From NCBI RefSeq assembly GCF_910594005.1, contig NC_057816.1, positions 25,437,797 through 25,501,796 on the forward strand: a DNA stretch of 64,000 nucleotides, written 5' to 3'. Under the pieces are notes generated by a model that saw only the letters and a list, made by a program, of their open reading frames with translations, was not told the DNA's origin and searched no databases. Of the stretch, positions 11,762 to 24,306 are shown piece by piece (position 1 is the first letter of the stretch; every line of letters begins with the position of its first letter). A program made the translations under genes and the position numbers. Source of the DNA: Cervus elaphus. Taxonomy: Eukaryota > Chordata > Mammalia > Artiodactyla > Cervidae.

Positions 11762-12583
11762 GAGGGCAGGGCCGCCAGCTATAGCGTTGCATTTGCCTGT
11801 TTTCAGGCCAGTGACTTGACCTCCCTGAGCCTGATTTGTTGTTCTGTGAAATAGACTTGACACTGCTCTCCTCGTTATGAAAATTTAGGGGTAAAAAAAA
11901 GAAAATTTAGGGGGAAAAAACTCATTGCCAAGCTTCGTCCTAGTTGGATGGAGCTAATGCTAGTTGTTTGTTCCTGCCTTCATTTCCTCTCTTAAGTCCC
12001 AAATGGGGTGTATAAATTTGCACTTGGGTCTCTGTCACTCGTTTACGTCTTTGTTATTGTGCTACGTGTCTCTTGATAGAGGACGTTTAGCCATCTGCCT
12101 TGAACTTGTGGCTTCTGGACTGACAGTTGGGAGGGACTTGATCAGTCGTCGGTTTGAGATTATTTGAGACCATCAGCTCTGTTTTGGCTTCTCAGCCAAA
12201 TTTCGGTAAGAATGGGCATGGTGTCTGCATGTCTGCTTTTTTTCCAGCTCGGATGGGGAAATGACTTGTAAGGAACCTTCACTGTGGAAATAAATTCAGT
12301 ATGTGCGCCAAATGAAGGCAGTACGTGCGTGATGGGTGAGCAGAGAGGAATAACATTCTGATTGAGTTATATGTCCCATTTTTCATTATGCCTGGAGGCA
12401 ATGGCTATGCCCTCGGAACTCCTGCTTGTAATTAGTATCATGAGTGCATTTGGCTGACCAGATTTTACCTTGATCACGTGAAGAATCTATATATTTTAAT
12501 TTTAATCATTTGGTTTGGGTGCCTGGACACTTTATTTCTTTTTAATACTTTGTAAAGAATTAAGTTCTACAGGTTCCATGCAG

Positions 12584-12865
12584 GGCCTTCCCTGGTGATA
12601 CAGTGGATGAGAATCCGCCCGCCCGTGCAGGGAATACGGGTTTGATCCCTGGTCTGGGAAGATTCCACATGCCTCAAAACAACCAAGCCTGTGCACCACA
12701 ACGACCGAAGCCCATGTGCCTCGAGTCTGTGGCCCACAAGAGAAGCCACCACAAGAAGAAGCCCGCGCACTGCAGCAAAGAGTAGCCCCTGCTAGGCGCA
12801 ACTAGAGAAAGCGCGTGCAAAGGACTGAAGACCCGGCACAACCAAAAATAAGTTTAAAAATTAAA
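12584..12865 (+). mobile_element. CHR-type tRNA-derived SINE
   Basis: Head GGCCTTCCCTGGTGATACAG; body with GTGCACCACAACGACCGAAG, AGAAGCCCGCGCACTGCAGC and GACTGAAGACCCGGCACAAC; ends in AAAATAAG and T/A-rich text. A possible imperfect target duplication is AATTAAGTTCT before it and AATTAAAGTTCT after it. Confidence 0.88.
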
Positions 12866-13984
12866 AGATGTGGGGAGAAAATTAAAGTTCTGTGCAAGGG
12901 TGACAAACCATGGTTTGAATGACTTCCGGGACTCCCTCTTGCTCCCAGACTGAGTGAAGTAACCCACTCTACCATCCAGCGTTCTATAAACATTCCCCTG
13001 TCACAGTGACTTCACACTTTGTTGTTACTTCTGCTTTATGGTCTGGTTCACCCATAAGACTTAGAACCCCTTAAAGGCATGGATTTTATGTCCCTTGCTT
13101 TATCTCTAGCACCTGGGAAATGACCTGGACTAGAAGAGTCAGAAACGTTAGAGGGATGGGATGGGATCAAATGGATGGAGGAACAGATACTACATGTTGT
13201 GGTTGTTTTAGGATTCCAAGTAGAAACATCACCAAATAACTTTGAGCCTCAATCACATCCCTGGTTACTGTACTTCCAGAATTCGTTATTCAAGATGACA
13301 AAGATCCCCTGGAACAACCTTTAATAAGCTTTGGCATGTGTAAGTGTGTGCTAAAACCTCCAAGCCAGTTCGTGAGCGAGCCTGGTTTCCACATTATATA
13401 TCATAGCTCTGCACGCGGGTAAGAAGCCTCTTGAATCCTTTCACCGTCATTCACGTGAAGAGCCTTTTGAGTCTTACAGAAACAGAGAACATGTTGCCAG
13501 GAGTGTCTGAGTCATCGCGGAAGACAGTGAGAGCTGTGTATTAACTGGGTTGTCTCCAGCGAGCCTGGGGAGATGGACGACGTACACAGGCCAAGGCCTG
13601 CCTTGCACGGGGCCCTGGTTCGGAGAGATCAGAAGGAGCTTGCCAGCAGTCTGCAGTCAGCCTGGATGGGGCCAGGGGAAGATTCTTGCCATCCCTGGGT
13701 GCTTTGGAATGCACAGGGCCCAGGAAGTGAAGTTTTTCCTCCCCCTATGAAATTGGGTCAGGGAGAGCTTTTAGGGTGCCCCCTGGTCCTGCTCTGCTTG
13801 TAGAAGACAGTGATTCCACCAGTACTGGGTACATCTGTCCCCGACTTCAAGAAAGCCCAATATTAGTAGGGGGATAAAAGTGAATATGTATATAGGTATT
13901 TTTGCAAAATGTTTTCCCGTCATTACTCCTTTGCTCCTCATAGTGAAGGAAGAGAGCTTCGGTCACCATCTCTGTTTAGTGAAG

Positions 13985-14115
13985 TGAACGGGTTAAGAGC
14001 ATGAACTTTAGTGTTCAGATTCTTGCTCGGTCACTTCCTAGCCATGTTAGCAAGTTGCTAACATCTCTGAGCTGCAATAAACCTGCTTCATAAGATGCTT
14101 GTGTGTGAATCAAAG
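13985..14115 (+). repeat. MIR-like SINE relic
   Basis: TTAAGAGCATGAACTTTAG, GTCACTTCCTAGCCATGT and ACATCTCTGAGCTGCA follow the MIR order, with heavy divergence. Confidence 0.6.
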
Positions 14116-15104
14116 AAATCGTTAATTAAATGAATTAGGTAAATGAAATTATTGGGTGGGCTCTCAAAGTTTTGATTCTCAGGGTGCTGTTGAGTAGCAC
14201 AGAGCAGAATAAAACAACTACCTTGCCATTCTTTCCATCGCATCATGATTCTCTTGTTCTGAAAAAATGTCTCATTTTTACAGCAGCGTTACTAGATTTA
14301 TCTAAATGAGTGCTCCACTTACAAAAACTGAAGTCTGTACCCCTAACTTGTCCCAGTTAGACCTGCTTATAGAACTAAATAGACACCTGGAGGAAATCAC
14401 TTCCTGATTTGGGTGAATAAAGCTGATGATCAGTCTTTAGGGACATTTTCTGCCTCCACAGATGTCTTTTTTTTTTTTTTTCCAGAAGAAAAAAATCTGT
14501 TTTTCCATTAAGAAGGCAACTGTCAGGTGCAAAGGCTCAGAAGTCTGGTAGAGCTGGGAGTAGATCAGTGACAGTCATGGAGCCCCGGAATTATTTGATC
14601 TATCTGATACCACATGTCTGCATACTTGGCAGAATCAGGATAAATGACTGCTTTTTTCCCCCTCCTGTTCCTACACGTGGGGCATATACAATCATAGATA
14701 GTGAATAATAGTCCAATTTAGCTCTCAGTTTCTGCATTGATTCCCTTGGAGAAATACAATAAGTTAGCCCTTTGGTTGTCAGCTGGTTTTGATTGGCAGA
14801 AAAAATAACAGCAAAAAGATTACATTTTGCCAACATCCTAAATTCTGAAGAACAAAAACCATACTTAAGTTATTGCCCAGCTGTTTGACATTCCCATTTA
14901 AAAAAAAAAAAAAGAACCTCCTAGAGAGAAAAATTCTCTTTTTCCTCTGGGAAGGAGTTAAAGGTCAGAGAATTTCCATGTAGCATTTCTGAGAGCTGTT
15001 GACAGAAGAGTTGATGAAAATACCACTGTCTTATACCCAAAAAGGAGCATGTACTTTGAGAGTCCAGTTTAGGATCTCATGTTCAGGCAGGTAGACTGGG
15101 AGTG

Positions 15105-15300
15105 TAGCCCAAAGGTGTGAACTTTGAAATAAAATTGCCTGGCACTAATCTGTTTGATCTTGAGGCACTGAACACCTTGTACCTCAGTTTATCCATTGGC
15201 AAAGTGGGATTGTTATCACCTATCTCATTGGATTTTTAAGGTAAATGAAAAAAGTCAATACAGTAAAAATGCTTTCTAGCATGGTGTCTGAGTAAAGGGC
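15105..15300 (+). repeat. MIR-like SINE relic
   Basis: GTGAACTTTGAAATAAAAT, ACCTCAGTTTATCCATTGG and AAAGTGGGATTGTTATCACC match the MIR core region. Confidence 0.65.
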
Positions 15301-17786
15301 AGACCCTGTCGGTGTTGGCTGTTATTCTTATTAATATAGGATTATTAACATTGTTAAAGGGTTTTTTTCCCCATGGAAACCTTTCGTCAAATAAAATCTT
15401 ACACGTAAAGAGAGCTGCTCTGGTAGAAGTGGAGCAGAGAACATATAAAAGCAGGTTGGCTCAACTCCCCTTTTCCGCAGTTGCGGGGAACACTCCCTCC
15501 CCCGTCAGCCCCCCTCCTTGGCTATGGAGCCCCGAGGGCCCCCACTTTCCAGGCTCTCTGGGTCCTTGACCTCTCACTGTCCACAGAGCAGACCTGAGTC
15601 CCAGACCTGCCCTGATTGGCGTTGCTGTAACCCTTTCTGATGGTTTGCTGTCAGTGGGCCAGAAAATCAAAAAGAAAAGAAGCTACCTTAGTAAGGTGTT
15701 CCCCATTTCTGCCTTTTCCCGGATCCTCTGTTCTCCAGGCTGAACGTCTCCATCATTTTGGCCACTCCTTGCTGAAAATGGTTCACGGTCATCCTCAGAT
15801 TCTAGTCCTTATCCTGGGCAAGTTAAAAATTCCAGCATGCTGTAGTAAGGCGAATTCTTTAATAGCTGGATGACCGTCACCTTGGGGAGCTACTGTTAGG
15901 CCTTCAGCCGTTTGGAAGGGTCTCTCCTCAGAGATTCTGAACTGGGAGGTTTGGGGTAGGGACAGCAAAGCTGCTTAATTTAACAAGCCCCAGAGTCCTA
16001 AGTTCAATACCAGCTGTACTGTTTACTGATTGGGAGACCTCAGATAAGTCATTACCTGACCACAGATGTGTTCCTTTTTGCAGAAATGAGTGACTGAAGG
16101 TAGTGATCTCTAAGAAGCCTGTCCAGGTCCCAAATCTAAAGTTTTCCCTATTCTAGCTCTGGTCTGAGCTGTGCCCAGCTGGGCGAGACCCTTACCTCCT
16201 CTGCTCTGAATGCCCTCCCTGTGTTAATACAAGCCGAGATCGCATCAGTTTTTGTGGCTGCCCTGTGTCAGGACTGAGCCATAGTGAGCCTGTGGATAGA
16301 AATCTTTTCTGATGTCCCCCTTCACAGCCATGAGGCTGCTTCCTGTTTTCATGTAGCCTTTTGACTTTAGTGCAGAGCCTTATCCTAATCCTTTTGAAGT
16401 GAAAGGAACAGGTACATTATTAAGGGTGTTTAGTGTTCAAAAATGCATGTCACTGCACAAATCTCATGATCGCATGAGAGCATTTTGCAATCTACTAGAT
16501 TATAGCTTCCCAGGGGGTATGAAGGTGCCTCTTCTCCCTTTGTTGCATAGCTCTCCTGGTTAGTGACTGTTACCTCTTGGACTGCTGTCTTGTCTGATTT
16601 GGGTTATGTGCCTGTTTTCTGCCCCCCTCCATTAGGGCAGTTTACCAGAATACATCCTGTGATAGGCTATTATTCCTTTAAGCTATCCCATAAGATCAGT
16701 TCTATGACAAAAATACATATAGGATTCATACTATCCCGTACCATTTTGGATATCCCCAGGGCAAGTGGGCATATTAAAGGCTCTGAGAAGCCCTGAGACA
16801 AGAACATTGATTACTCTTTAGCCATCTGTTTTCTAAACTTAACCTAAGCCAAGAGCCCCTGTCTCTGTTGCTGCCTGTTTGTATTGTCCAGTAGAAAGCA
16901 TTCTGGTTTAAAACTGGTTTACAGGCCCCTGTTTTAAAGAGCCCATCCCTTGCTCCAAGAAAAACCAAGAAGACTGGACTAGCATCTTAGGCGAGGAGAG
17001 CTGTAACATTCCTTAACCAGCTCCGTCTTGGGGGGCAGGGGCGGGGGGTGTATTTATAATAGCATACAACCATTGCGTTCTGCCAAAGAGCTGTTAGCTG
17101 TGGACAGTGACCTGCGAGAATGAGATTTGCCCCCATAAAGCGTTTATCGTCTCTGTGAAATTTCACACACCCTTAAAGTGAGGGAGAAGGTTTTCTACGG
17201 CCAGTTTTGTACGTTCTTATAGCCATATATGGTACAAGATAGAGAAATGGCTTGACAAATTAAAACAAAAGCTTTCTCCTGAAACAGACTCCTTGGGATT
17301 TTGAACAAATAAGTTCAAGAGAGGGAAAAGAGTTGTTTTGAGGGTGACATGGCTTTAAGACATGAAAGATAAAAAATAGGACCACTTTTTATTTTTAAAG
17401 ATTTCTTCCTTTGAGTGTCAGCAGTCAAATGATTTGTCTCCTTACCCAGTGGAGTGGGAGGATTTACAAATATGCCTGGGACATCTTTTGATGTAAAGCG
17501 TATATGGGAGGGAGAGAAGAGTATATTTAAGAGTTTATTTAAGAGTTTATTCTCTTTCTAAGGTGTTATTACCAGGTCAACCATAAGCCGAGCTGTATGT
17601 TAGTATTTTCAGCAAGTTAACTTTTGTTTAGTTTTCCAGTTCTTTATGGCAGTAAGTAGAATTTGAAAATGTGCCTTGTGAAACTGGAGAAAATGTGGTG
17701 ATGGCTATGTAGGAAAATGGTACTCTCTTATAAGAAAATAAGACTCCTTTTAGCTCCATTTAGGGAAGCAAATGACCTCTTTACCC
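15301..17786. other. Intronic stretch with no recognised element
   Basis: About 2.5 kb. It includes a G-rich run at 17030-17048 (GGGGGGCAGGGGCGGGGGG) that could fold as a quadruplex on the + strand. I see no exon and no repeat that I can name with confidence. Confidence 0.6.
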
Positions 17787-18022
17787 ATTTGGCACTAGTG
17801 GTAAAAAAAAAAAACCCTCCTGCCAGTGCAGGAGACTTGAGAGACATGAGTTCGATCCCTGGGTCGGGAAGATCCCCTGGAAGAGGAAATGGCAGCCCAC
17901 TCCAGTATTCTTGCCTGGAGCATCCCATGGACAGAAGAGCCTGGTGGGCTACAGTCCATAGGGTTGCAAAGAGTCGGACACAACTGAAGTGACTTGGCAT
18001 GCACGCGTGCGTGCACGCACAC
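17787..18022 (+). mobile_element. Bov-tA SINE with purine-pyrimidine alternating tail
   Basis: The head is damaged by a 12-base A run at about 17803-17814 where the usual ACAGAATCTGC-like text should be. The body GATCCCTGGGTCGGGAAGAT, CCACTCCAGTATTCTTGCC and GAGTCGGACACAACTGAAG is intact. It ends in an alternating GCATGCACGCGTGCGTGCAC tract. Confidence 0.88.
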
Positions 18023-19049
18023 CCATAGTTTCACTTGGTTTTATCCAAAATAAGCCACTGAAGAGGAAGAATTACCTTGTCATACATTAAAATAAAACAT
18101 AACTGTAATGGTGCGAACTGTCAAGGGCCTCTTCTATTTCTTCTGGAGGGAGAGTCCCAGAGGTGAACTGGGAACAGAGTTGGCTTCAGGTCACTAGGAT
18201 AATGCATTTTTACCTTCCACACATTTATTTTTGGTTACACCCTCATAAGGTACTGGTGTATTTGAACATGATCTTTTTGGTGACCTGATATAGCAAAATT
18301 TTCACCATTCATAGGAGGAAAAGCATCACCAAGGATTCTAGTCTTCTGAATCCCCTTCGCTGTAAAGAGAACAACTGGCAGGATTAGCCAAGAGGGCCAA
18401 CCTAGGCATACCTGATTTTTAACTTGGAGCCATATGGAGGGATTCAGTGTGGGTAATCATTGTTGTTTGTTTATTAATATCTGGGCACCCATCACTGTAT
18501 CACTTATGCTAAGTGAAACAGGTCAGTCATAAAAGGGGCCAAGGCATGAATTTCCAACAAGCATTTCTGGGGCCTGGCACATCAGTTATTCTTGTAAGCC
18601 AAGTGTGACTATTCACAGCAACATGGGGCAGCAAGGGTTAGGACCCCAGAGAAGGCCTGGCAGACCTTCTGCACCTTTAGATGAAAAGAGATGGCTTCTG
18701 GTTTCTGGAGGTTTCCTAGAAGAAATAGGCTGGGGGGGTGGGGGGCGGATATGTCTAGGTAGGGATATGAGGCAGTGAAGGGGGGCAGGGAAGTACTGCA
18801 ATCAGAAGCTTGACCAAGCAGTCAGTGATGGCCAGTGTAAGGAGGAAAAAGCCTAGTGGTGTAATTTGCTTCCCTGCTACCGTTTCTTCAGAAGGATCAT
18901 TCTTCCTTTGAAGTAGATGTTATTTTTTCAAGGTAGAATAAAATAATACTTGTAAGGCAATCAAAATTATGTAATTTCGTGTGATGCGTTAACCATCAAA
19001 CTGACAGAGAAACTTTAACAAATATTTATTGAGCTCTTATTGGGTGCCA

Positions 19050-19125
19050 GGACTGGGAAGCCTGGCATGCTGCAGTCCACAGGATCACAGAGAGCTGGAC
19101 ATGTCTGAGCCACTGAGCAACAAAT
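19050..19125 (+). mobile_element. Bov-tA SINE 3' fragment
   Basis: CTGCAGTCCACAGGATCACAG, GAGCTGGACATGTCTGAGCC and ACTGAGCAAC are the last ~70 bases of the SINE. Confidence 0.75.
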
Positions 19126-19689
19126 TGCGTGCAGACCTTGTACTAAACCACTGGAAGTAAACGGAGCCAACCCCTCACCTGTTTAGTCTGTGGTGATCAG
19201 AATTCTGTTACTTACACCCAATTGCCATCTTCTTTTTTTTTTCATTGTGAAAATTCCTGCCTTCTCCCTAGCCCCTAAACACCTTTCTACTTACTGTCTC
19301 TATGAATTCAGCTTTTCAAGGGCCTCTTATAAGTAGAATCAAATGATATTTGCCTTCTGTGACTTGCTTATTTCACTTAGCGTAATGTCTTCAAGGTTAG
19401 GGTTAATTCAGTTCAGTCACTCAGTCATGTCTGACTCCTTGCATGACCCATGGACTGCAGCACTCCAGGCTTCCCTGTCCATCACCAACTCCCAAAGCTT
19501 GCTCAAAATCACGTCCATTGAGTTGGTGATAACATCCGTCCGATCTTCTGTCGTCCCCTTCTCCTGCCTTCAATCTTTCCCAATATCAGGGTCTTTTCCA
19601 TTGAGTCAGTTATTCAAGAGAGGTGGCCAGAGTTACGGAGCTTCAGCTTCAGCATCAGTCTTTCCAATGAACGTTCAGGATGGATTCCT

Positions 19690-20076
19690 TTAGGATTGAC
19701 TGGTTGGATCTCTTTGCAGTCCAAGGGACTCTCGAGTCTTCACTAACACTACACAGAGTTCAAAAGCATCAGTTCTTCGGCGCTCAGCTTTCTTTATGGT
19801 CTTCGTCTCACATCCATACATGACTACTGGAAAAACCATAGCTTTGACGAGACAGACCTTTGTTGGCAAAACAATGTCTCTGCTTTTCTCTACTTCTGCC
19901 CTGAGGCTGAATGTTTCTGAATACGGAAGGGAGTTAAAGGGATTGGCGTGGAGGAAGGGAAGCCCAGGTGGAAGATTGCCTGGTTTGATCTTCTTGCTAT
20001 CCAAGGGATTCTCAAGAGTCTTCTCCAACACCACAGTTTTCCAAATTTGCTGGCATATTGAGTGCAGCACTTTCAC
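19690..20076 (-). pseudogene. Fused BovB reverse transcriptase remnant
   Basis: A 128-codon reverse frame joins three sources. Its start (VLHSICQQIWKT) is the part of BovB before the RT core. The middle (LEKTLENPLDSKKI, then text unlike BovB) covers a second copy of 3' BovB sequence in another frame plus filler. Its end (LPTKVCLVKAMVFPVVMYGC onward) is the BovB C-terminal domain. The RT active-site region is absent. It is a by-product of the rearrangement, not a gene. Confidence 0.8.
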
Positions 20077-20412
20077 AGCATCATCTTTTAGGATTCGAAA
20101 TAGCTCAGCTGAAATTCCATCGCCTCCACTAGCTTTGTTTGTAGTGATACTTCCTAAGGCCCACTTGAATTTGCACTCCAGAATGTTCTCGTTCTACATG
20201 AGTGGTCACACCATCGTGATTATCTGGGTCATTAAGATATTTTTTGTATAGTTTTTCTGTGTATTCTTACCACCTCTTCTTAATATCTTCTGCTTCTGTT
20301 AGGTCCATACCATTTCTGTCCTCTATTGTGCCTATCTTTGCGTGAAATACTCCCTTGGTATTTCTAATTTTCTTGAAGAGATCTCTAATCTTTCCCATTC
20401 TATTGTTTTCCT

Positions 20413-20637
20413 CTATTTCTTTGCCTGATCATTAAGGAAGGCTCTCTTATCTCTCCTTGTTATTCTTTGGAACTCTGCATTCAGATGGATACATCTTTCC
20501 TTTTCTTCTTTGCCTTTCACTTCTCTTCTTTTCCCAGACAACCATTTTGCCTTTTTGCATTTCTCTTTCTTGGGGATGGTCTTGATCACTGCCTCCTGTA
20601 CAACATCCCGAATCTCCATCCATGGTTCTTCAGGCAC
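20413..20637 (-). pseudogene. BovB ORF remnant (between endonuclease and RT)
   Basis: The reverse frame reads AVIKTIPKKEKCKKAKWLSG and CIHLNAEFQRITRRDKRAFL, a conserved BovB segment. It is cut off by stops at both ends. Confidence 0.85.
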
Positions 20638-21555
20638 TCTTGTCTATCAGATCTAGTCCCTTGAATCCATTTGTCACTTCCAGTGTATAATCGTAAGGGA
20701 TTTGATTTAGGTTATACCTGAATGGTCTAGTGGTTTTCCCTACTTTCTTCAATTGAAGTCTGAATTTGGCAATAAGGAGTTCATGATCTGAGCCACAGGC
20801 AGCTCCCGGTCTTGTTTTTGCTGACTGTGTAGAGCTTCTCCATCTTCGGCTGCAAAGAATATAATCAATCTGATTTCAGTATTGACCATCTGGTGATGTC
20901 CATGTGTAGAGTCTTCTCTTGTGTTGTTGGAAGAGGATGTTTGCGATAACCAGTGTGTTTTCTTGACAAAAGTCTGTTAACCTTTGCTCCAGGTAGCTCT
21001 TGAGTTCCTGCTTTTGCATTCTAGTTCCCTATGATGAAAAGGACATCTTTTTTTTTTTTTTGGTGTTACTTCTAGAAGTTCTTGTTGGTCTTCAAAGAAC
21101 CATTCAACTTCAACTTCTTCAGCACTAGTGGTTGGGGCATAGACTTGGATTATTTTGGTATTGAATGGTTTGCCTTAGAAACGAACCGAGATCATTCTGT
21201 CATTTATGAGATTGCACCCAAGTACTGCATTTTGGACTCTTCTGTTGACTATGAGGGCTACTCCATTTATTCTAAGGGATTCTTACCCACAGTAGCAGAT
21301 ATAATGGTCATCTGAATTAAATCCACTCATTCCAATCCATTTTCGTTTACTGATTCCTAAAATGTTGATGTTCACTCTTGCCATCTCCTGTTTGACCACT
21401 TCCAATTTACCTTGATTCACGGGCCTAACATTTCAGGTTCCTATGCAATATTGTTCTTTACAGCATCGGACTTTACTTTCATCACCAGTCATATCCACAA
21501 CTGGGTGGTGTTTTTGCTTTGGCTCTGTCTCTTCCTTCTTTCTGGAGCTATTTCT

Positions 21556-21765
21556 CTAATCTTCTCCAGTAGCATATTGAGCACCTACCGACCTGGGGAA
21601 TTCATCTTTCAGTGTCATATCTTTTGGCCTTTTATTACTGTTCATGAGGTTCTCAAGGCAAGAATACAGAAGTGGTTTGCCATTCCCTTCTCCAGTGGAC
21701 CACGTTTTGTCAGAACTCTTCACCATGACTCGTCCATCTTGGATGGCCCTACACAGCATGCTCAT
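21556..21765 (-). pseudogene. BovB 5' ORF remnant
   Basis: The reverse frame reads AIQDGRVMVKSSDKTWSTGE and KPLLYSCLENLMNS, matching the first part of the BovB reading frame before the endonuclease. It is short and broken downstream. Confidence 0.8.
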
Positions 21766-23629
21766 AGTTTCATTGAGTTAGATAAGGCTGTGATCCATGT
21801 GATCAGTTTGGTTAGTTTTCTATAATTGTGGTTTCCATTCTGTCTGCCCTCTGATGGATAAGGATAAGGGGCTTGTGGAAGCTTCCTAATGGAGGGGACA
21901 TCCCTATTATTGCAGGTGTCAGAATTTCCTTCCTTTTGAAGGCTGAATTAATACTCCATTGTGTATATGTGTGGGTGTATAGAGGAAGAGACATAGATAT
22001 ATCTCATGCTTAGGTTATTCATTCATTCATCCAAACAGTATCCATTGTTTATACATTGATAGACATTTGGGTTGCTTCTGCCTTTTGACTATTGTGAATA
22101 ATGTTGCTATGAACCTGGGTGTACACATATCTGTTTAAGTTCCTACTTTCACCTCGTTCAGTTATATTCTCAGGAGTGGAACTGGTAGGACACAATCTAT
22201 GTTTAATTTTTTGAGGAACTGCCGTTGTGTTTTCCACAATGGCTGCACCATCTTCCATTCTCACAGTAATGCACAAGAGTTCCAATTTCTCAACATCCTC
22301 AGAAACACTTGTTGTTTTCTCTTTTAAAAAAATAATAGCCATCTTAATTGGTATGGAGTGGTATCCTATTGTGGTTTTGGTTTGTATTCCCTGATGACTC
22401 GTGATGTTGAACATCTTTCTGTATGTGTATTGGTCAATTGTATATATTCTTTGGAGAAATGTCTATTTAAGTCCTTTACCCATTTTTATATCATGTTGTT
22501 GTTGAGTTATATGAGTTCTCTATATATTCTGGATGTCAGATGTATGCTTTGCAGTTATTACCCCTCAAAGGTTGTTTTTGCATTCTGTTGATTATGTCCT
22601 TTAATGCAGAAAACTTTTTTTTAACTTTGATGACGTTCAGCTTGCTTGTTTTTTTGCTCATGCTTTTTGTGTCATATCCAAGAAATCACTGCCAAAATTA
22701 ATGTCATGAAGTTTTTGCCCTGTGTTTTTCCCGTAAGAGTTTTATAGGTTTAACTCATACACTTAGGTCATTGATCCATCTTAGGTTAACTTTTTGTATG
22801 GTATAAGGTATGAATCTAGCTTCATTTTTTTGCATGTGAACATCTAGTTTTCCCAGAAAATATGTTGAAAAGATGATCTTTACACCATTGAATATTCTTG
22901 AAAATTATTTGACCATATATGCAAAGGTTTATATTTGGTGTCTCTTGTGCATTGGTCTGTGTGACTGCCTTTGTCAGTATTACACTGATGGCTTTGTAAA
23001 AAGGCTTGAAATCAGAAAGTATGAGACCTCCAACTTTGTTCTTTTTCAGAATTACTTTGTCTATTCAGAGTCCCTTGAGATTCCACATGAATTTTTGTAT
23101 GGATTTTTCTATTTTAACAAAAACATCATTGGGATTTTTATTAGGGACTAACTTAACAGAGCAACTTTAAAGAAAATATTTGTTTATATAAATCATCATT
23201 CTTATTCTAACTTGGATGTTGGGAGCCTATGGAATTATAGACACAAAATGATCCTTAGAAAATATGAATTCAGAGCCCAGATCCTTCTACTCCATGCCTT
23301 TCCCCTTTCTGACCACTTTTGTTGGCAATTCTCTTGACCCCTTTCTCCATCTTTCTGTACCTCCAAGGCTGCTCTCCAAGGAGGAGTTGGAGAGCAACTA
23401 TATTTGAGCCCATGCCTTTAATATTAGACATTGATCACAGCAGTATTGAGAAGGCTTCTCAGGCCAGGCTGCAGAAATCCTGCAGAACCACTAAGTGGAT
23501 TGAGCAAGATCCACTTGTGTGCCCCTCTGTGGTCTGGTGGCTAACATGGTTGTAGAGAAACTAACCAGAGCAACTCTGGAAATAATCTCCAGCCTGTGTG
23601 GCTAGAGTCGATGCACTTACAACAAACTA

Positions 23630-23663
23630 GCAAACAAACAAACAAAAACAAAACAAAACAAAC
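23630..23663. repeat. AAAC/AAAAC microsatellite
   Basis: CAAACAAACAAACAAAAACA followed by repeated AAAAC units. Confidence 0.9.
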
Positions 23664-24306
23664 CGATTTCAGTTATCCTAACAAATTTGTATATTCAAGA
23701 TTGACCCCTTAACAAATTATAGGAAATTGTATAGGCCCAATGATCAGACCTTTTCCTGCAGATTTAGGCTAGACCCATCCTCTGGGCAGGTTTAAAATCA
23801 CAGTAGGGTGACAGAAACTAAAATCAGCTGGTCTAGATCGTGCTCCCTGGATGCCTGTTCCCCGACCAGACCACCAACGTCTCCCTAACTAGGAAGCTGG
23901 AGATGGAAGGGACCAGGGGCCACTGCTGGCCCTCGTGGAAGAAGAGAGGAAGAAATGCTTGTTTATCTGCCTTGGACAGTATTTTCATTTAGAAAGTATT
24001 TTGGTTACTGTCAGGGAAGGTTAAAGGCTGGTTGCCAGAAAAACCAAGCTTTTTCCTTCCCCACAGGAGGATTAATGCTCTCCTTAAACTCTTTTTTTTT
24101 TTTTTTTTGTAAGTCTTTTCTCTTCTTCAAAGGCCTCCTGTTTCTGCAGCATTTCAGATGAGACTTTTCCTTTTTGCGGCGGTTTGTCAGTTGGTGGTGG
24201 GTGAGCCTGGTGAGCTGGCTTTTTAAAGCTGAGCTCAGTCCACGGGCGTGGTTCTCCAGTGGTTCATAAACTCTGTTCGGGGGCCCTATGATCAGCATTC
24301 TCAAGT

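Larger units (their letters stand above)
19403..21920 (-). mobile_element. BovB LINE (RTE clade), internally deleted and rearranged (reverse)
   Basis: The + strand begins TTCAGTTCAGTCACTCAGTC (complement of the BovB 3' end) and runs to about 21920. On the reverse strand the order is a 5' region (GEGNGKPLLYSCLENLMNS), an endonuclease region, a linker (IPKKEKCKKAKWLSGKRREV), the start of the RT region (HSICQQIWKT), and then the C-terminal part (LVKAMVFPVVMYGCE, KKAERRRTDAFEL). The reverse transcriptase catalytic core is missing, and the junction carries foreign and duplicated text. With frameshifts throughout it cannot be active. Full BovB is about 3.2 kb, so this copy is shorter. Confidence 0.9.
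19225..23155 (-). mobile_element. L1 LINE 3' region (reverse), split by BovB
   Basis: Left part 19225-19402: the + strand carries TTATTTCACTTAGCGTAATG and TCTTCAAGGTT. The right part from about 21925 resumes with GTGTCAGAATTTCCTTCC, AATACTCCATTGTGTATATG, ATTGTGAATAATGTTGCTAT and CACAATGGCTGCACC, and continues to about 23155. Both are the complement of one L1 3' region in continuous order, so the BovB between them is a later insertion. Frames are broken throughout. Confidence 0.8.

Noticed and set aside
19690..20076. The 128-codon reverse frame as a possible new protein
   Set aside because: It is the accidental fusion of BovB pieces in different frames with filler, and lacks the RT catalytic core.
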